Positions 1 to 12,787 of a DNA stretch of 64,000 nt are shown in pieces. The notes under the pieces were generated by a model. The model did no database searches, was not told where the DNA came from, and saw nothing but the letters and a program-made list of their open reading frames with translations. A program made the translations under genes and the position numbers. The stretch is from Coptis chinensis (Eukaryota; Streptophyta; Magnoliopsida; Ranunculales; Ranunculaceae): NCBI GenBank assembly GCA_015680905.1, contig CM027382.1, forward strand, positions 3,162,001 to 3,226,000, given 5' to 3'. How positions within the stretch are numbered: position 1 is the stretch's first letter; the number at the start of each line of letters is the position of its first letter.

Positions 1-3000
1 AGTCTATATAATGTTATATAGACTTATAGGAAGTTAACAATTTGTTGAATTATTGTAGACTTGTGGACTAGATTTTGTGAATAACAATTTGTTGAAATGT
101 TATATATACATTTTGTGAATAGCGTAAGTGCTTAGACATAATAGTATCAATTAATAGTTTAAGTGCTTAAGTAGTTAACTTCATCAGTCCATATTAAATT
201 TTTAGTAGTCAACGCATTATAGTTTTGTGAATTGAAATAAACGAATAATTTTGTTGATTTTTATTGTTTAGACCTTTTGACAAAAAAAAAATAATAAAAA
301 ATTGAATATGGTTATTTTTTTGGGTGGGGTGGGGTGTGCATATAATCTCGCACCCTGGCTTAGAATTCTGGTTCTGTCCCTGAATGGATACCTTACAATC
401 ACGTTTGCTCTTCCTATTGGCCATTGCACAAACGTTTGATTCTCAAATTGCATCATGCTATTCAATTTGAGCACGAACAAATAGTGAAGGTGGGGGACAA
501 ACGAGATTAATCACTGCTTTAAGTGCTTCTTGCAATACTTGCAAAAGTAAGTACAATATATGTTAAAGCAGAGTGCATATGTCAAGAAGAGATCCAAGAA
601 CTTATTTCCAGTATCTACTTTCGAAAACGCTGGCAAAATGCTTGTACCTGAGGAGTTGACTGTTCATATTCAGTTCCTTCACTTAATATTACAGCCATCC
701 CGACATGAGAGTCGCTCAATGTGGCATTAACACTATTGATTGACGACGGTACGGAAACATCGTAATAATACGTAGAACATGAAAATAAATTTTAGGCAAA
801 CCATTCCTATAGGGCCCACAGACCTAAATAAAAGAACTAGTAATCAAAATGTCTGCAAATAGTAAAAAGTACAGTAAATAACATTGAATCAAAGAGATAA
901 CATACTTGACAGTTTTCCATCATACTTGACACTAATTCGTATAAAGTTGGATAGTGGAGGCCAATAGGTTAATCTCACAAGACTGATTATTTGGTGACAT
1001 TGTGGTTGAGAAATAGTTGAATCCATAGCCTCTTGAGTGATGATAAGCGGTTTGACTAGTTTTCTCAAGACGGGAGGAATTTAAAAGACAAAGAAGGCTA
1101 GCTCTGAACTGTAAATTTTCATTTGTGCCTCTCCCTTTTATTTTTCACAACTTAAAGGTAATGATTTAAAAAAATAACCCCATAAGCAGATTCCAACTCT
1201 TAAAATTTCACAGAAATAAAAATCTAAAAATCTTCTAAGCAATCAAGAACAATATGTTATAACAATACTTTGAAAGAATAAGACATTTTATGGAGTCGTG
1301 AAGAAGATTCACTACTAAAAGAACAGGGAAACAAAAGATCAAATAAGATGTGGTCATGGAGACATACTGGTGCATCTTGCTACAAGACTCACCCTTGTTG
1401 TAACTTATTGGAATTCCTGAGATATCAATGAATCAAATTCATTGACTTTTATCGATCAAAAGAAACGAAAAAGAAAAAAGAAAAAACTCTCTTGACTCAA
1501 TTTCTTGTTCCACACCTTGACAATTCTCAAATTGTGTGATGATATGGACACTCCACATATGGAAGGGAAGTCTAATAAAGTAAATCAATCATTCCATCTA
1601 ACTCTGTGTTCAAACCACTCCAATGAGAAAATGATTGCATTAGGTTCCCACGAACTAAATCTTACCAACATCCATTCAACACCTCCTTTACTTCCAAAGT
1701 TGCCTTATTAGTCCTAAATGACTGCTTCATCTACATGTATCATTGCCTTGTTCCACCAAAAACTCTTACTATATGCTTCAATGTTAACATAAACAATTTT
1801 ACCAACCACTTAGAAAACCTTACATTCTCTATGTTTCAACAAATATTTTTGTTAGATTTTAATCTTATTTGCCTTTCTACTCAATCTATACTCCTGAGAA
1901 GCTTAAATTAGGTCCTTGTCGCAGATTATGCAATATTTTTATGACAAATAATGTGAAAGAATTGAGTATAGCACTGGATATTCTAATTATTAGAAGTTGT
2001 TAAGATTTGTGAAAGCTTCTTGACATGTCTCAAAAATTATCTCTCTCTCTCTTCTCTCTAACACCGTGTTCACATTTGAGCAATTGGTGAAAGCGCTTGA
2101 ATTCAAGAAATCAAAGTTCAAGTTGTGTTAGAAAATGTTTTTTTTTAGGTAAAAGTCGGGGTGGGGTTTTGAGTTTTGACGAAAGATTTTTTTTTAAATT
2201 TTTTTAATTTAGTTATTAATGTTGTTACGCGAACAATTATCAAAACTGGGCATGAGTTTTTTATTTTTTTATTTTTATTTCTGCCGAATCATTGTAAAAG
2301 CTGAGGTGTCTACTTCAGAAAAAAAAAAAGGCTGAGGCGGCTTCATGGGAGCATTCTCAATTACTCAATATTAGTGGTATTTGATTTTCCAATCAATTAT
2401 TATGGTGATTAATTGATGCTAAAGATGATGAAGATACCATTGATATTGAAATGAAAGTTAAAAAAAAAATGCAAAAAAATAAAAGTGTACATAATTAAAC
2501 AATAACTATGTGCTATTGGAACCGGTTTTCTAGAGTAACTTTTGGAATAGCAATAGCACAATAGTGACAGAGAATAACCCATGCGAGGTGGGTAGAAAGC
2601 CTTGGTCTACTTAGCTAAAGTGGTTGACAATGTCTTTAGAATCTTTACATCCATCACCAAGGCAAGCCAGTCTTCATAAAAGGTTCATGTCATGTATTCC
2701 TTGGATGATAGCTATTTGTCTAATTCCCATCCACGCCACCAGAGACTAAACAAAGAGACTAAAGAAAGGTCATGGAACTTTTAGTCAGTAGTGGGCCTTG
2801 TAGAAAAAGTATATTTGCTCCATTTTACCAGTATAAATTCTCATCAGCTATTTCTCACATGAGACCGGTTCCTCTATAACTGGGTAAAGAGATTAATCTC
2901 TGTACCACACACACATATTGTATCTCGGCGCACATACACACATTTCAGAGCACATACACAGGTATCGAGGCATACATACATTTCGGATTTGAATCAACGG

Positions 3001-3320
3001 CGAGATAACATGGTTACAGAAATAATCTCTGTACCCGGTTGTAGAGATCTCGACTCCTTCTCACATTGGAGTTTTTTGAGTGATTTTGTTAGTCAATCAT
3101 GAAAATATGTATGTTACAATATTATTGCCTAATAATAATGTTCTTAAGAATGTTGCCATGACAACCTTGACATGATAGAAACATCTACAAGCTGACATGG
3201 CATAAAACAAAACACACAAAAAGAGGTTTCTATCTATCCTGTTCGTTAGATAAGACTATGAGACGGCTGTGTTCAAACTTGAAAGTCAATAAAATAAATA
3301 GGAGAAAATTCTAAAAATTG

Positions 3321-3353
<33 letters not shown>

Positions 3354-3461
3354 AATAGAAGTTGCTCTCGTCTTCCAAACGTCCAAATTATTTCTTCAAG
3401 CTCAAAATAAAATACAATAACAACAACTAAAAACCCAAGCCTGCAATCTGTCTTTAAACAG
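1..3461. other. Intergenic, AT-rich, no gene recognised
   Basis: I see no conserved coding sequence here; the open frames are short and low-complexity. There is a CT run near 2040-2058 and an A run of about 30 bases near 3319-3350. A small inverted-repeat element at 2872-3046 is listed separately. The last few hundred bases should hold the promoter and 5' leader of the TOL gene. Confidence 0.6.
2872..3046. repeat. Small inverted-repeat element (MITE-like)
   Basis: The left end (CTCTATAACTGGGTAAAGAG) reappears inverted at the right end (read backwards, CTCTACAACCGGGTACAGAG). The interior has CA-rich short repeats (cacacacata). I could not find a convincing target-site duplication, so mobility is inferred only from the inverted ends. 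Confidence 0.45.
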
Positions 3462-3722
3462 GTACATCCTCAAAATTTGATCTTTTACATTATCATCACA
3501 ATTGTTGTTGTTGTTTTTTTTTAATATCATTATGTTTACATGTTGGGCCTTTCAATTCAACAGTTTTTTGGTTCAGTATCATGCTTTATGCTTTTTAGCT
3601 GATTGGGTGTCTTGAATTGATTAGTAGTGCTTAATTAGCTTGTGATTTTGTACCAAGATCTACCCTTTGGGCTAATTATATAATTCTACTGACGAAATTC
3701 ATGATTATGATCATTGGTTTAG
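3462..3722 (+). other. Probable 5' UTR intron of the TOL gene
   Basis: A donor (aacag|gtacat) at 3462 and an acceptor (ggtttag|gggaag) ending at 3722 would remove a 261-bp AT-rich stretch just before the coding start. The placement is inferred from splice-site consensus only. Confidence 0.45.
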
Positions 3723-3767
3723 GGGAAGTAATATATATTGGTGAAGAAAAGAGAGAGGGGGATAAGT

Positions 3768-6700
3768 ATGGCTAATACGGCTGCAGCTCGTGTCGAGAGG
3801 GCAACTAGTGATATGCTGATTGGTCCAGATTGGGGGTTAAATATTGAAATATGCGATATTATTAACATGGAACCTGGGTATGTTTCTACATTTTGTATAA
3901 TTCAAGTTTATTTGTTATTGATCATAGCTTTACTTATGACAGTGCTGATGATCTAATTGTAATTTGTTTTATTGGAATGTTTTGTTTTGAAATTATAGGC
4001 AAGCAAAGGATGCTTTGAAGATACTTAAAAAGCGGATCGGAAGTAAAAATCCCAAGATACAACTTCTTGGTCTTTTCGTAAGTTTACAATGGTTGCTCAT
4101 ATATTTCTTTCTCGGTAAATAAAAATAATATCTATTCGTATAAGAAAGTTGGAAGTATAGTTCTTAAGCCATCTTTTAGCTAAAGGATCAAAGAAGATAC
4201 AAGACAAACCACTAGTGCCCTGTGATCAAATTTAACAGATTAGGTTCCCCATTTAAAGAAGAAATCATCTCATCTAATTTATTAGAATTGCAGTGAGGTT
4301 TTCTGCATTGTGAAACACTTAATTGATGTTGATAGCCATCCTACATAACCACATTCCTACCTAACTCATATGCTGTTAAGTTTCGTACTGCTCCCCTTCC
4401 ATACAGACCATAAGTTGGCAAGTGTTGCATAACTTAGAGGCACGATGAAAGATGCTATATATGTTGCACTTGATGTACATTACCACTGTTAACACGGTGG
4501 AGAGCTAGGTCTTTCTAAATGTGAGATAATGATGCCTAGAGAATTTGGCACTGCATCTTTCGTGAGATTTCTTGTCGTGGAGCAGTCAAGGTGGTTTTGT
4601 TTCAACACTGGAACATATAAGACTCCCATACATACTTTTAGTGACTGGGATGTATGAGGTACCCCAAGAAGAGGGTTGAAAGCTCACAAGAAAAGGCGCA
4701 TCCAACTCAAAACCAATTGGCAATGAGTGGAGTGGTTCCGTGATAGTAATTGGATAGGCTTTAAACTCACGATGTGGGACTAATAGCCTCAACAATGTTA
4801 AATCTTTTTAGCCTCTCTATACTCTTTGAGCTAAGCTGTTCAAATAATTTATCTGAGCTAGTTTAAGCTATTATAAGGCTCCCACTTGGTATAGCTATTA
4901 TAAAGACAAGTGTAGGGGTGAGACTGAGAAGGTTTGGATTAGTCCATGGAATGCCCCTTCTTGTAATCAATTGTTGCCTATAAGAAACATACAACAATCA
5001 AATAGTTTAACAGAGTACAAAATTGCTGACACCTAAACCCATTTGGCCGACTTGTGCCGTTTTCTAAAAGGTTTTAGTCTCATACATATATCGATCTCCT
5101 CTCAGATGAGTAGGTGATACAAATCAACTGGTTTTGGCACATTAGTAGATCCTTATATGCAATCATGACATACTTCTCGTCTTCAGAGTTTATGAATGAT
5201 GTTACTTGTTCTTGAAATGTCAGGTGTTGGAGACCCTCAGTAAAAATTGTGGAGAGAGTGTTTATCAGCAGATAGTTGAGCGTGATATCTTACATGAGAT
5301 GGTCAAAGTAGTGAAAAAGAAGGTGGTGTGATTTCTCCTTTATCTTATTCCTTTTGGATTTGCTATTCTTTTTTTTTTTTCTTCTTCTGTAGATTTGGTT
5401 TCTCTTTTCTCATTTCTTTATATCAATTTTGTAGCCTGACTTGAATGTAAGGGAAAAGATCTTGATTCTCATTGATACATGGCAAGAAGCTTTTGGGGGA
5501 CCTGGAGGAAGGTATCCTCAGTACTATGCTGCATACAATGAACTGAAGGTGCTTATTCAAGAGTTTCTCTCCTATTTTAAGTTTGTCTATGCGACACTTA
5601 TTTCTTATAGCTAAATGTCATAGACCACTAATGGATGCTTGTTTAACATCCAAAAAGTTATTAATTGAGTTGTCAGTATGGTTCTTTTCTCCCCAAAAGA
5701 ATTAATATTCCCATTTCTCAATTATTGGCAGTCTGTTGGAGTAGAATTCCCACCTCGTGCAGAAAACAGTGTTCCTTTGTTTACTCCACCACAAACTCAG
5801 CCTATACTTCACCCTGCTTCAACATTTGAGGATGAAGCTATTGAGGCCTCACTCCGGAATGATGATTCTGGTATCAGGTACTACTCTTCGTGCAACAGTA
5901 ACTCGTATTTTGGTGGTTCCCTGTGGGTACTGTTTGTAGACAGGAGCAGCTCCTGAAAAATTTGGCCCCTAGGTGGGACCGTGGGATCCCAAAAGGGGTA
6001 CTCAAATGAATTACGCTATGTAACGTGGTCAAAACAATAAAAGACCACATTTCCATAGAAAAAGGAATAAAATACGAAGTTGCTATTCTTTGTTGTTGTT
6101 GGGAATAATGAAGAGAGGAAATGGAGAGCTAGGGGTTAATAAAGTTATCAAAGATAAAAAAGAAATGAGAAATGAACTGAGCTCGGAGAAAACTAGATCT
6201 TACTGGTGTTAACAGACTTAAAAAACACTAAAAGGCATCTTGGGTTGTACAACTATGAGCCCCCCTATAGGATCAGTCAGCCCTGAATATATGTAGTACT
6301 TGCTTTCGAGGTGCTTGTGTGGTTAGTGAAGCCCATGCTTAATACAGAAGTTTGTTGGGTACCAGGGTAGCTTTTTAGATCCCATGTATAATTAATTACA
6401 CACTAGTTCAGTTTTACTAAAATAATAATTGTGATTTTCCAGAAATAGTTTATAAAAAAGCAATCACTAGTCTTTTAATAGGAGTTTTTGTGTATCTCTT
6501 TGTTTGTGATGAAAGAGTTTTTGTTACATTTGACCTTTTCTCCTTTCTTTTTATTATTATTATTATTATTATTGATTTATTTTCTTTTAAATGCAGCTTG
6601 GAGGAGATTCAAACTGTTCGGGGATTAGCAGATGTGTTAACAGAAATGCTTAGTGCGTTGGATCCTAAGAGTCCCGAGGTAATTGTTCTTTACAGTTTTT

Positions 6701-9700
6701 GTATTTATAATATATTTTTTTGGACTTTTACCAAGCTGTACTCATTCTTTCCACCCTACTTTTGTCCTAGAAATATGTGTCTGCTACAAGTGTTGTATAA
6801 ACCGGAAAAAACCGCGATTTGACTTCACGAATTAACTTGAACCGCAATGAAAACGAGATAAATCGTTGGCAAAACTGGAAATGTACAACATGTGGTTTGT
6901 ATCAAATCGCGATTTGAAATTGAAATCTTACGGTTTGGAGAGAGAGATGAGGGGGAAAAACAGTTTTTTTTCAGAAGAAAATTGGGGGAAAGTTAGAAAT
7001 AGTTCTTATTTACATACCTTTAATTTAATTTTCTATTTTTGGTTTTGAGTTTTTCCATCGGGTTGCCATTGATGGCTTGTGACTCTGCTGGTTTTGTTTC
7101 TCCAATCTCCACCCAATGGAGAAGAAAGACTTTGCTTTGTGCACTCTTGTGAAGCAGGACAATAAAGTTGGGACCACTTTAGTTAAAAAATTTAGAACAT
7201 CAAGTTGGGGTGGGCCTAACGTTCCCTTTATATTATTATTATTATTATTATTATTACTTCATTAGCTCCTTTTCTTGTGTAATGTGCAAATGGGCCACTT
7301 TTGAGGACAAAAAACAATTTATTATTACTTGACTAGTCCCCTTTTCTTGTGTAATGTGCAAATTGGAAATTTTTAAGGACAAAGTTCAAATGAAATGGAT
7401 TGAAATTACATGAAGTTAGAATAAAAAATATTCTAACGCATTCATACTTGAGAAAACAATCCAACTACTTGCATTAGATGCATTAAACTTTAGTTTTCTT
7501 TGTCTTTTTTATGTGTAAAGAACCATCAGTTTTTCTTTTTTCCACGCTTACATTTAACCTTATCTTTTGAGTTATGTTTGAATTTGAGGGACACTGGACA
7601 CTGGACACTTGTAAATGTTTTTGAATCTGCAAAGCAATGTCCAAGACCATCTTCTCCATTTGATGACCTATCAAAGCAAGGAATAATTTATGAAAATCAT
7701 GTAAAAATTCATGGTAATTTATCGAAATCATGGAAAAATTCACATAAACTTTATACTTGTGTAGGTTTCTAATCATACATATATTTTTTGGAGAAAAAAA
7801 TCGTACGATTTACGATGCGGTTTAAGATTTAATCTAACTCTTAACCTCTACGATTTACGATTCTACAACATTGTCTGCTACTCCATTTTTCCTTGATATT
7901 ATATAGTCATAGGGTTTCCCTGGCAATCAAACTGTATTTCTTGATACTATAATGACCAATCTTGCAGTTACAATATAGCAATTACCTCATATGCAAATTA
8001 TTCTATTGGATATTCCTCAACTTAGCTACTATAAATAACTAAATATGTGAATTTAGGTTTTTTCAATGCCCATTTTCTTGTATAATCTCTTTGATATAAA
8101 TATGGGTTAACTAGTATTACCCCCCCACTAGATGAGCCAATTTCTCCCCCCCCCCCCAACTAGATGGGAAATTAGGGTCTCCCCCCTAAACACACGGTCA
8201 ACTTGGTTTGATCGTTAACTTTCAAGTCAAATAATTGAAAATTACACAAATGCCCTCATTATTTTCAAAAAGAAAATGTTCAATTTTAATTAGGTGGGGG
8301 CATTTAAGTCATTTTCAGTTGTTTGACTTGAAAGTTAACAGTCAAACCAAGTTGACCGTGTTGTTTAGGGGGGAGACCCTAATTTCCCATCTAGGGGATC
8401 CTAATTGGCTCATCTAGTAGGGGGGTAACACTAGTTCACCCTATAAATATTCCAAGAAAACGTTACCTAACCAAACAAAAGAAAAAAAAAAGGAAAGAAA
8501 AAAGTAATCTTTCAGGTGAAGGAATATATGTGGCACATGAGCAACATAACAAATTATAATTGATAGTGTCACTAACGAACTAAGCTAGTAGCTGCTGTAT
8601 GGAAATAGAAATAACTATCCTCCTACTCAAGTTGTTGAAAGTTGAGTGTGCCTCTGGATGGGTGTAAGGAAGACCTAGACTGACCACAAAATAAGATTTG
8701 CAGATGTTGTATTTTAGGCTTTCTTTCAGCTTGTTATCCAACATGGAAATATTGACACGTTCCGAGACCAAATTTTCTGGGCCTTTCTTACTACATCTCA
8801 TATGCAATTATGCAGGGTGTGAAGCAAGAGGTGATAGTTGATCTTGTTGACCAGTGCCAATCTTACCAAAAGCGTGTAATGATTCTCGTGAACAATACAA
8901 CGTATAATCTCTTCCTACTCTTTTCTTTACATTTCCAAATATCTTTGATATTTACTTGGTGGTTGCTTACCATACAGGGATGAGGAACTTTTATGTCAGG
9001 GGTTGACTCTCAATGATGATTTGCAGCGTGTGCTTCGCCAACACGATGCTATTGTAAAAGGAAGTCCTGTTGGAGTTAGTGTTAGAGAGACTCCTGTTGC
9101 ACCTCTTGTTAATGTCAATCACGAGGAAGATGAATCAGAAGACGATTTCGCTCGGTTATCTCGCAGGTGACAAGAGTGCCTTTTGTTTCTCCATATAGTA
9201 TATACTTACCATTAACTATCATGATTTTCCTGGTTTGAATACATCACATCATGTATGATTCAATAAGAGTTAAATACTTTTGGAGTTATTTATATAAGCT
9301 GTTCAAGTTAAATGGCGAATGGAGTTGGTAACACAGTTTCTGCAGGTCTTCAAGGGACAATGTGCAGGGTCAAGGTTCAAAGTCTGCCAATGCAAAGGGT
9401 GAAAAGTTGCAAGTTACCCCATTTCTGCCTCCACCCCCGTCGTCAAAGAAGCCGAACAGTAGAGATGTCGGTGTGGTTGATTATCTCAGTGGCGATTCCT
9501 ACAAAGCAGAAAGGTCTGCTGAAGTGCTGCAAGTGACATCTGATGCAGAGCCATTTCATTCTGACAGTCCCCATGGCAACCTGCCAGTAACATCTACATT
9601 AAATTTCTCACCACCCACATATAGGAATGATTCAACCTCAACGCCGGTGTTCACTGAGCAACCTAAATATGATGAACCCGAATCAACTGAAAGGCTCCCT

Positions 9701-9997
9701 CCTGCTCCTTGGGAGGTGCAGTCTCCTGTTGTCATACCTCCACCCCCAGCCAAGTACAATCAGAGAGAGCAATTCTTCAAGCATCAGAAGCAGTCAGGTA
9801 GTTCTTCCCCTGGAGGAAGCGGATCAGGTTTCAATCAAGACGGGTTAGTAGGACAAACCCAAAATCTAACTCTTAACCAAGAGACAAGAGGTCAGGGTGC
9901 TTCCACCCCAAAACAAACCAAATTGGAAGATGCTCTCTTCAAAGATCTAGTTGATTTTGCTAAATCCAAGTCGTCTTCGCCATCATCCAGGCCCTAG
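3768..9997 (+). CDS. TOL3: TOM1-like protein (TOL3/TOL4 type), VHS-GAT ubiquitin adaptor
   Basis: Nine exons: 3768-3877, 3999-4077, 5224-5322, 5435-5548, 5732-5877, 6597-6678, 8816-8901, 8978-9166 and 9346-9997. They sum to 1557 nt, an open frame of 518 residues. I chose the ATG at 3768 because [17 protein letters not shown] is the family N-terminus; the upstream in-frame codons start from TTG. Residues about 10-140 are a VHS domain ([40 protein letters not shown]). Residues about 183-265 are a GAT domain ([45 protein letters not shown]). An acidic stretch ([12 protein letters not shown]) and a proline/serine-rich tail follow. Known family role: TOLs bind ubiquitinated plasma-membrane cargo and pass it to ESCRT sorting. 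Intron 2 holds an LTR-like repeat. Intron 6 (2137 bp) holds two MULE-like elements. All splice sites and the frame are intact. A poly(A)-like AATAAA lies near 10302. The TOL3/4 subtype is from family memory and less certain than the family. Confidence 0.93.
4580..4794 (-). repeat. LTR/TRIM-like repeat fragment in TOL intron 2
   Basis: Read on the - strand the segment begins TGTTGAGGCTATTAGTCCCA and continues with features common at the ends of short plant LTR elements, such as a CCCACATCG block and CCACTCCACTCATTGCC. I see no partner LTR or target duplication, so it could be a solo LTR or a fragment. Confidence 0.35.
6788..7872. mobile_element. MULE-like non-autonomous element in TOL intron 6, 9-bp TSD
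   Basis: The 9-bp sequence GTCTGCTAC occurs directly at both borders (6779-6787 and 7873-7881). The ends are imperfect inverted repeats: the left begins AAGTGTTGTATAAACC and the right, read inverted, begins AATGTTGTAGAATCG. Inside are (ATT)n repeats near 7227-7256, the motif aaatcgcgattt, and no transposase frame. A 9-bp duplication is typical of Mutator-like elements; the superfamily is inferred from that. Confidence 0.65.
8104..8441. mobile_element. Foldback MULE-type MITE, 9-bp TSD TATAAATAT
   Basis: A perfect 9-bp direct repeat TATAAATAT lies at 8095-8103 and 8442-8450. The 338-bp element between is almost entirely two inverted arms of about 150 bp: the left starts GGGTTAACTAGTATTACCCC and the right, inverted, GGGTGAACTAGTGTTACCCC. 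Each arm carries C runs, the block GGTCAACTTGGTTTGA and a copy of TTTGACTTGAAAGTTAAC. There is no coding capacity. It lies in TOL intron 6. Confidence 0.85.
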
Positions 9998-11069
9998 TCA
10001 GAAGAACTTATTGGCGGTTTCTTAGCAAGTGGATTAGAGGTACTCTTATCATGTGTGGGTAGGTATAGTGAATCAGATTTTACGTGTGGTCACATGAGTT
10101 GGTGCAGTCGAATAAAAATGGGTAAAAATGATTGCTGTTGTTTGTCTATGTTTATCTAGCAACATGTTGTCAGTTAATGAGTGCATTATAGTGTGTTGGA
10201 AATATTTATCTACCTGAATTCTTCATATAGATAATATCATTCTTCTTTCGCCTTGTTCTTGATTTCCTTGTGTATTTGTAAGTATATACTTCCAAGTTCC
10301 AATAAATGTTATTTGTTATTTGTAAGCTCCCGTGTTTAAGGGAATTATTGTCATGCAATGTAAGTTTTCCCGATGTTTATTTGCGTGAAGAAGTAAGAAC
10401 GGTGTCTTGACTGTCTTCTATTCTTCTTAAATAAGTTGCATGCATGCATGCATTCTGCCAAATACCCTACGCAAAAAATGCATGACATTTGACATGTACA
10501 TTCAGCAATTGACTCTGGAGATTTGAACAGTCGTTTAACAGTAGAATATATACTCTAACCATTTCACTCGAATGTGTACTATCCAAATCACACGTTAGGA
10601 CCCGTCATCTCATTTCATGTCTGATGTATCTAGTATCTACTCTCCAAATCTGCAAATGGATTTGGATTAGTTACTACTTTTTTTTTGATAATTTAGTTAC
10701 TACTTTCCAATCAAAGAAAAAGTCATAATGCTTATGGAATATGGAGTAATATTTAAGTTTCAGGGGAGAGCGACTTTGCAAAGTCGGTGATTGTTTACAC
10801 TCTACACAATTTAACGTCATGGCACATGGCACATGGCACATTCTCCGGACTATAGACAGACTTATCCTAGTTCCTACTGCCACCAACGACCCAGATTAGA
10901 TTCATGTATTTATCTCATTTTCCTATGTATATTTAATTCCATGTACCTTGCATGTGCTGATGTGCATAATGCAAGTTTTAAGGTAAAAATTTTCTGTTAT
11001 TGACGTTTGGATGCACGCGGTTGATTGTGCATCGAGATAGACAATAAACAAACAAACAAATCTTAACCG
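9998..11069. other. 3' UTR of TOL and intergenic sequence
   Basis: The first 300 bp or so should be the TOL 3' UTR. Further on there is a run of CATGCA-type (RY-like) repeats at 10438-10452 and a short tandem catggcacatgg near 10818-10840. I see no gene. Confidence 0.5.
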
Positions 11070-11077
11070 CTTAAGAT

Positions 11078-11794
11078 TAAGGCCCAAAATATCACCGATA
11101 TATTGCCGATATATATAATTTTTTTTAGTATACTGATATTGATATATCTGATATATATCTACCGAATATTGAATCCTTTTTTTCCCAAGATATATTGGAA
11201 TTCTCGATATAAAACTTTATATTGCCGATATAACCGATATGTACGCTATTTACAATATATATTATTTGACTTTTTGACCATTTTTTAATATAACTAGATA
11301 AGCTGCAGCGGGGGGGTGGCCGGGAGGTGGAGAGAGAGAGATGAGTTTGTGGTGGGGAGAGAGAGAGTTGGGTTTGGTTAAGAAAGGAGGAGAAAAAAAG
11401 AGAGAGGGAGAGAAAAAGTGAAAGAGGAAAATTGAGGCTGTATAAATCACTCTTAGATTGTGAGAACAGTTTGGAAGAGAGATTGGAGGCGGAAAAATGA
11501 GAGAAGAGGGGGGTACGGTCAGACACAAAGTAAGGTTATTTAGGGATACGGACAGACACATGAGAGAGTGATACGTATGAAGTGGTTTTTTGTGAGAGTG
11601 TTAAATAGTGACTTCAAGAGTTCGCTCACGCTCACAGAATATCTAATATTTATGATATTTTATGATATTTTTTTACTGATATTTTTGATATTTTAGATAG
11701 TTTGGACGGGTCACAAAAAAATATATATATTCGATATATATATTAGTTTTTAAGTACATCGAAATATTTACAAATTCGATATTTTGGGGCCTTG
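11078..11794. mobile_element. GATATT-rich foldback element, copy 1, 8-bp TSD
   Basis: The ends are inverted repeats: the left is TAAGGCCCAAAATATC (11078-11093) and the right, inverted, is CAAGGCCCCAAAATATC. They are flanked by 8-bp near-identical direct repeats, CTTAAGAT (11070-11077) and CTTAATAT (11795-11802). Both arms are dense in GATAT/ATATC words. The middle (about 11300-11640) is GA-rich and unlike the arms. No transposase frame is present. A second member is at 37241-37649. The 8-bp target duplication fits hAT-type transposition, but the terminal bases are not the usual hAT ones. Confidence 0.7.
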
Positions 11795-11802
11795 CTTAAT
11801 AT

Positions 11803-12256
11803 ACAATAAAAATAAAAAGATCAGTGTCGGTATACTTTTTTTTGGCACTGACATCTTAACTTCACTATCAAAAAAAAAAAAAAAAAAAAGGCACTGACAT
11901 CTTAACCACTGTAAACTATCTCTTAATTAATAACACCTTCCCACCCCCAAAACGATATGATATGTATATTTGATCACATTTCAATCCAAGAAAAGTAACA
12001 AGGTTGGTAGTGTCTATTAGTCTAATATAAGTTGGTAGAGTTAATTTTTCTTCTTCTTATTTATTTTTTTGTTTCTTGTTGGCTTAGTAGTAAAGCAAAT
12101 TATTACACTGTGTCCATAATTAATAATGGGGACCGCGTAACAAAGTACAGATCATAACATGGGCATCAAAAAAAGCTTTCATTCATTCACACTCTCAAAT
12201 CTCAATCCAGTCAAAGCTTTCACTCAGTATATCACGGCATGCCTTCCTGGCCTTTC
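11803..12256. other. Spacer upstream of PMT26-like gene
   Basis: AT-rich non-coding sequence with an A run near 11870-11889 (caaaaaaa...aggcactgacatcttaac). The phrase ggcactgacatcttaac occurs twice about 50 bp apart (near 11845 and 11890). It presumably includes the upstream promoter of the next gene. Confidence 0.4.
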
Positions 12257-12269
12257 TATAATATAAATA
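12257..12269 (+). promoter_or_regulatory. TATA-like box for PMT26-like gene
   Basis: TATAATATAAATA lies about 40 bp upstream of a CT-rich leader (tttcatttcatttctctctctg), a usual plant TATA-to-start layout. Inferred from position and consensus only. Confidence 0.45.
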
Positions 12270-12356
12270 ATCAAATAAAATCTCTCTTATTATATCATCT
12301 TTCATTTCATTTCATTTCATTTCTCTCTCTGTTCTATTCTTTGAGGAGATTAGGAG

Positions 12357-12748
12357 GTAAACTTGATTCTTCTTCACATTGATTTCAATTTATAAGATCT
12401 TTTAACACACTATTTGATGTAGATCTACATTATATATTCGGATGGTTTAGTTTATAATCGATGTAGATCTGGCTTTGTTTTGATTTGTATTCCTCATCTC
12501 TGCATTGCATTTCTTGTTTTTTTAAGCTCGTTCTAGTATAAATCTCACATAGATCTGATGATGATGATGATGATGATGATTCAATCAGTAAAACACTTAC
12601 TCTTGTTTGCTTAAATACCTAGTTGAATCATGTTGAATCATGTTGTAAATGTTGTTGATTCTTTAATTTGATAGCGAGGCTCAGTAAGGAAGATAATGGG
12701 ACCAGGGTTTTGAATTTATGTAATTTGATTTTATTGTGATTTGTTCAG
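12357..12748 (+). other. Probable 5' UTR intron of PMT26-like gene
   Basis: A donor (taggag|gtaaac) and an acceptor (tgttcag|gtagat) bracket 392 bp of T-rich sequence that includes a (GAT)n run near 12556-12580. The ATG follows 40 bp after the acceptor. Confidence 0.5.
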
Positions 12749-12787
12749 GTAGATCCCTGAGGGGTATTTTTATGTGAAGAAAAAAAA

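Noticed and set aside
3319-3350. Long A run as a retrogene tail
   Set aside because: No coding or element sequence precedes it on either strand.
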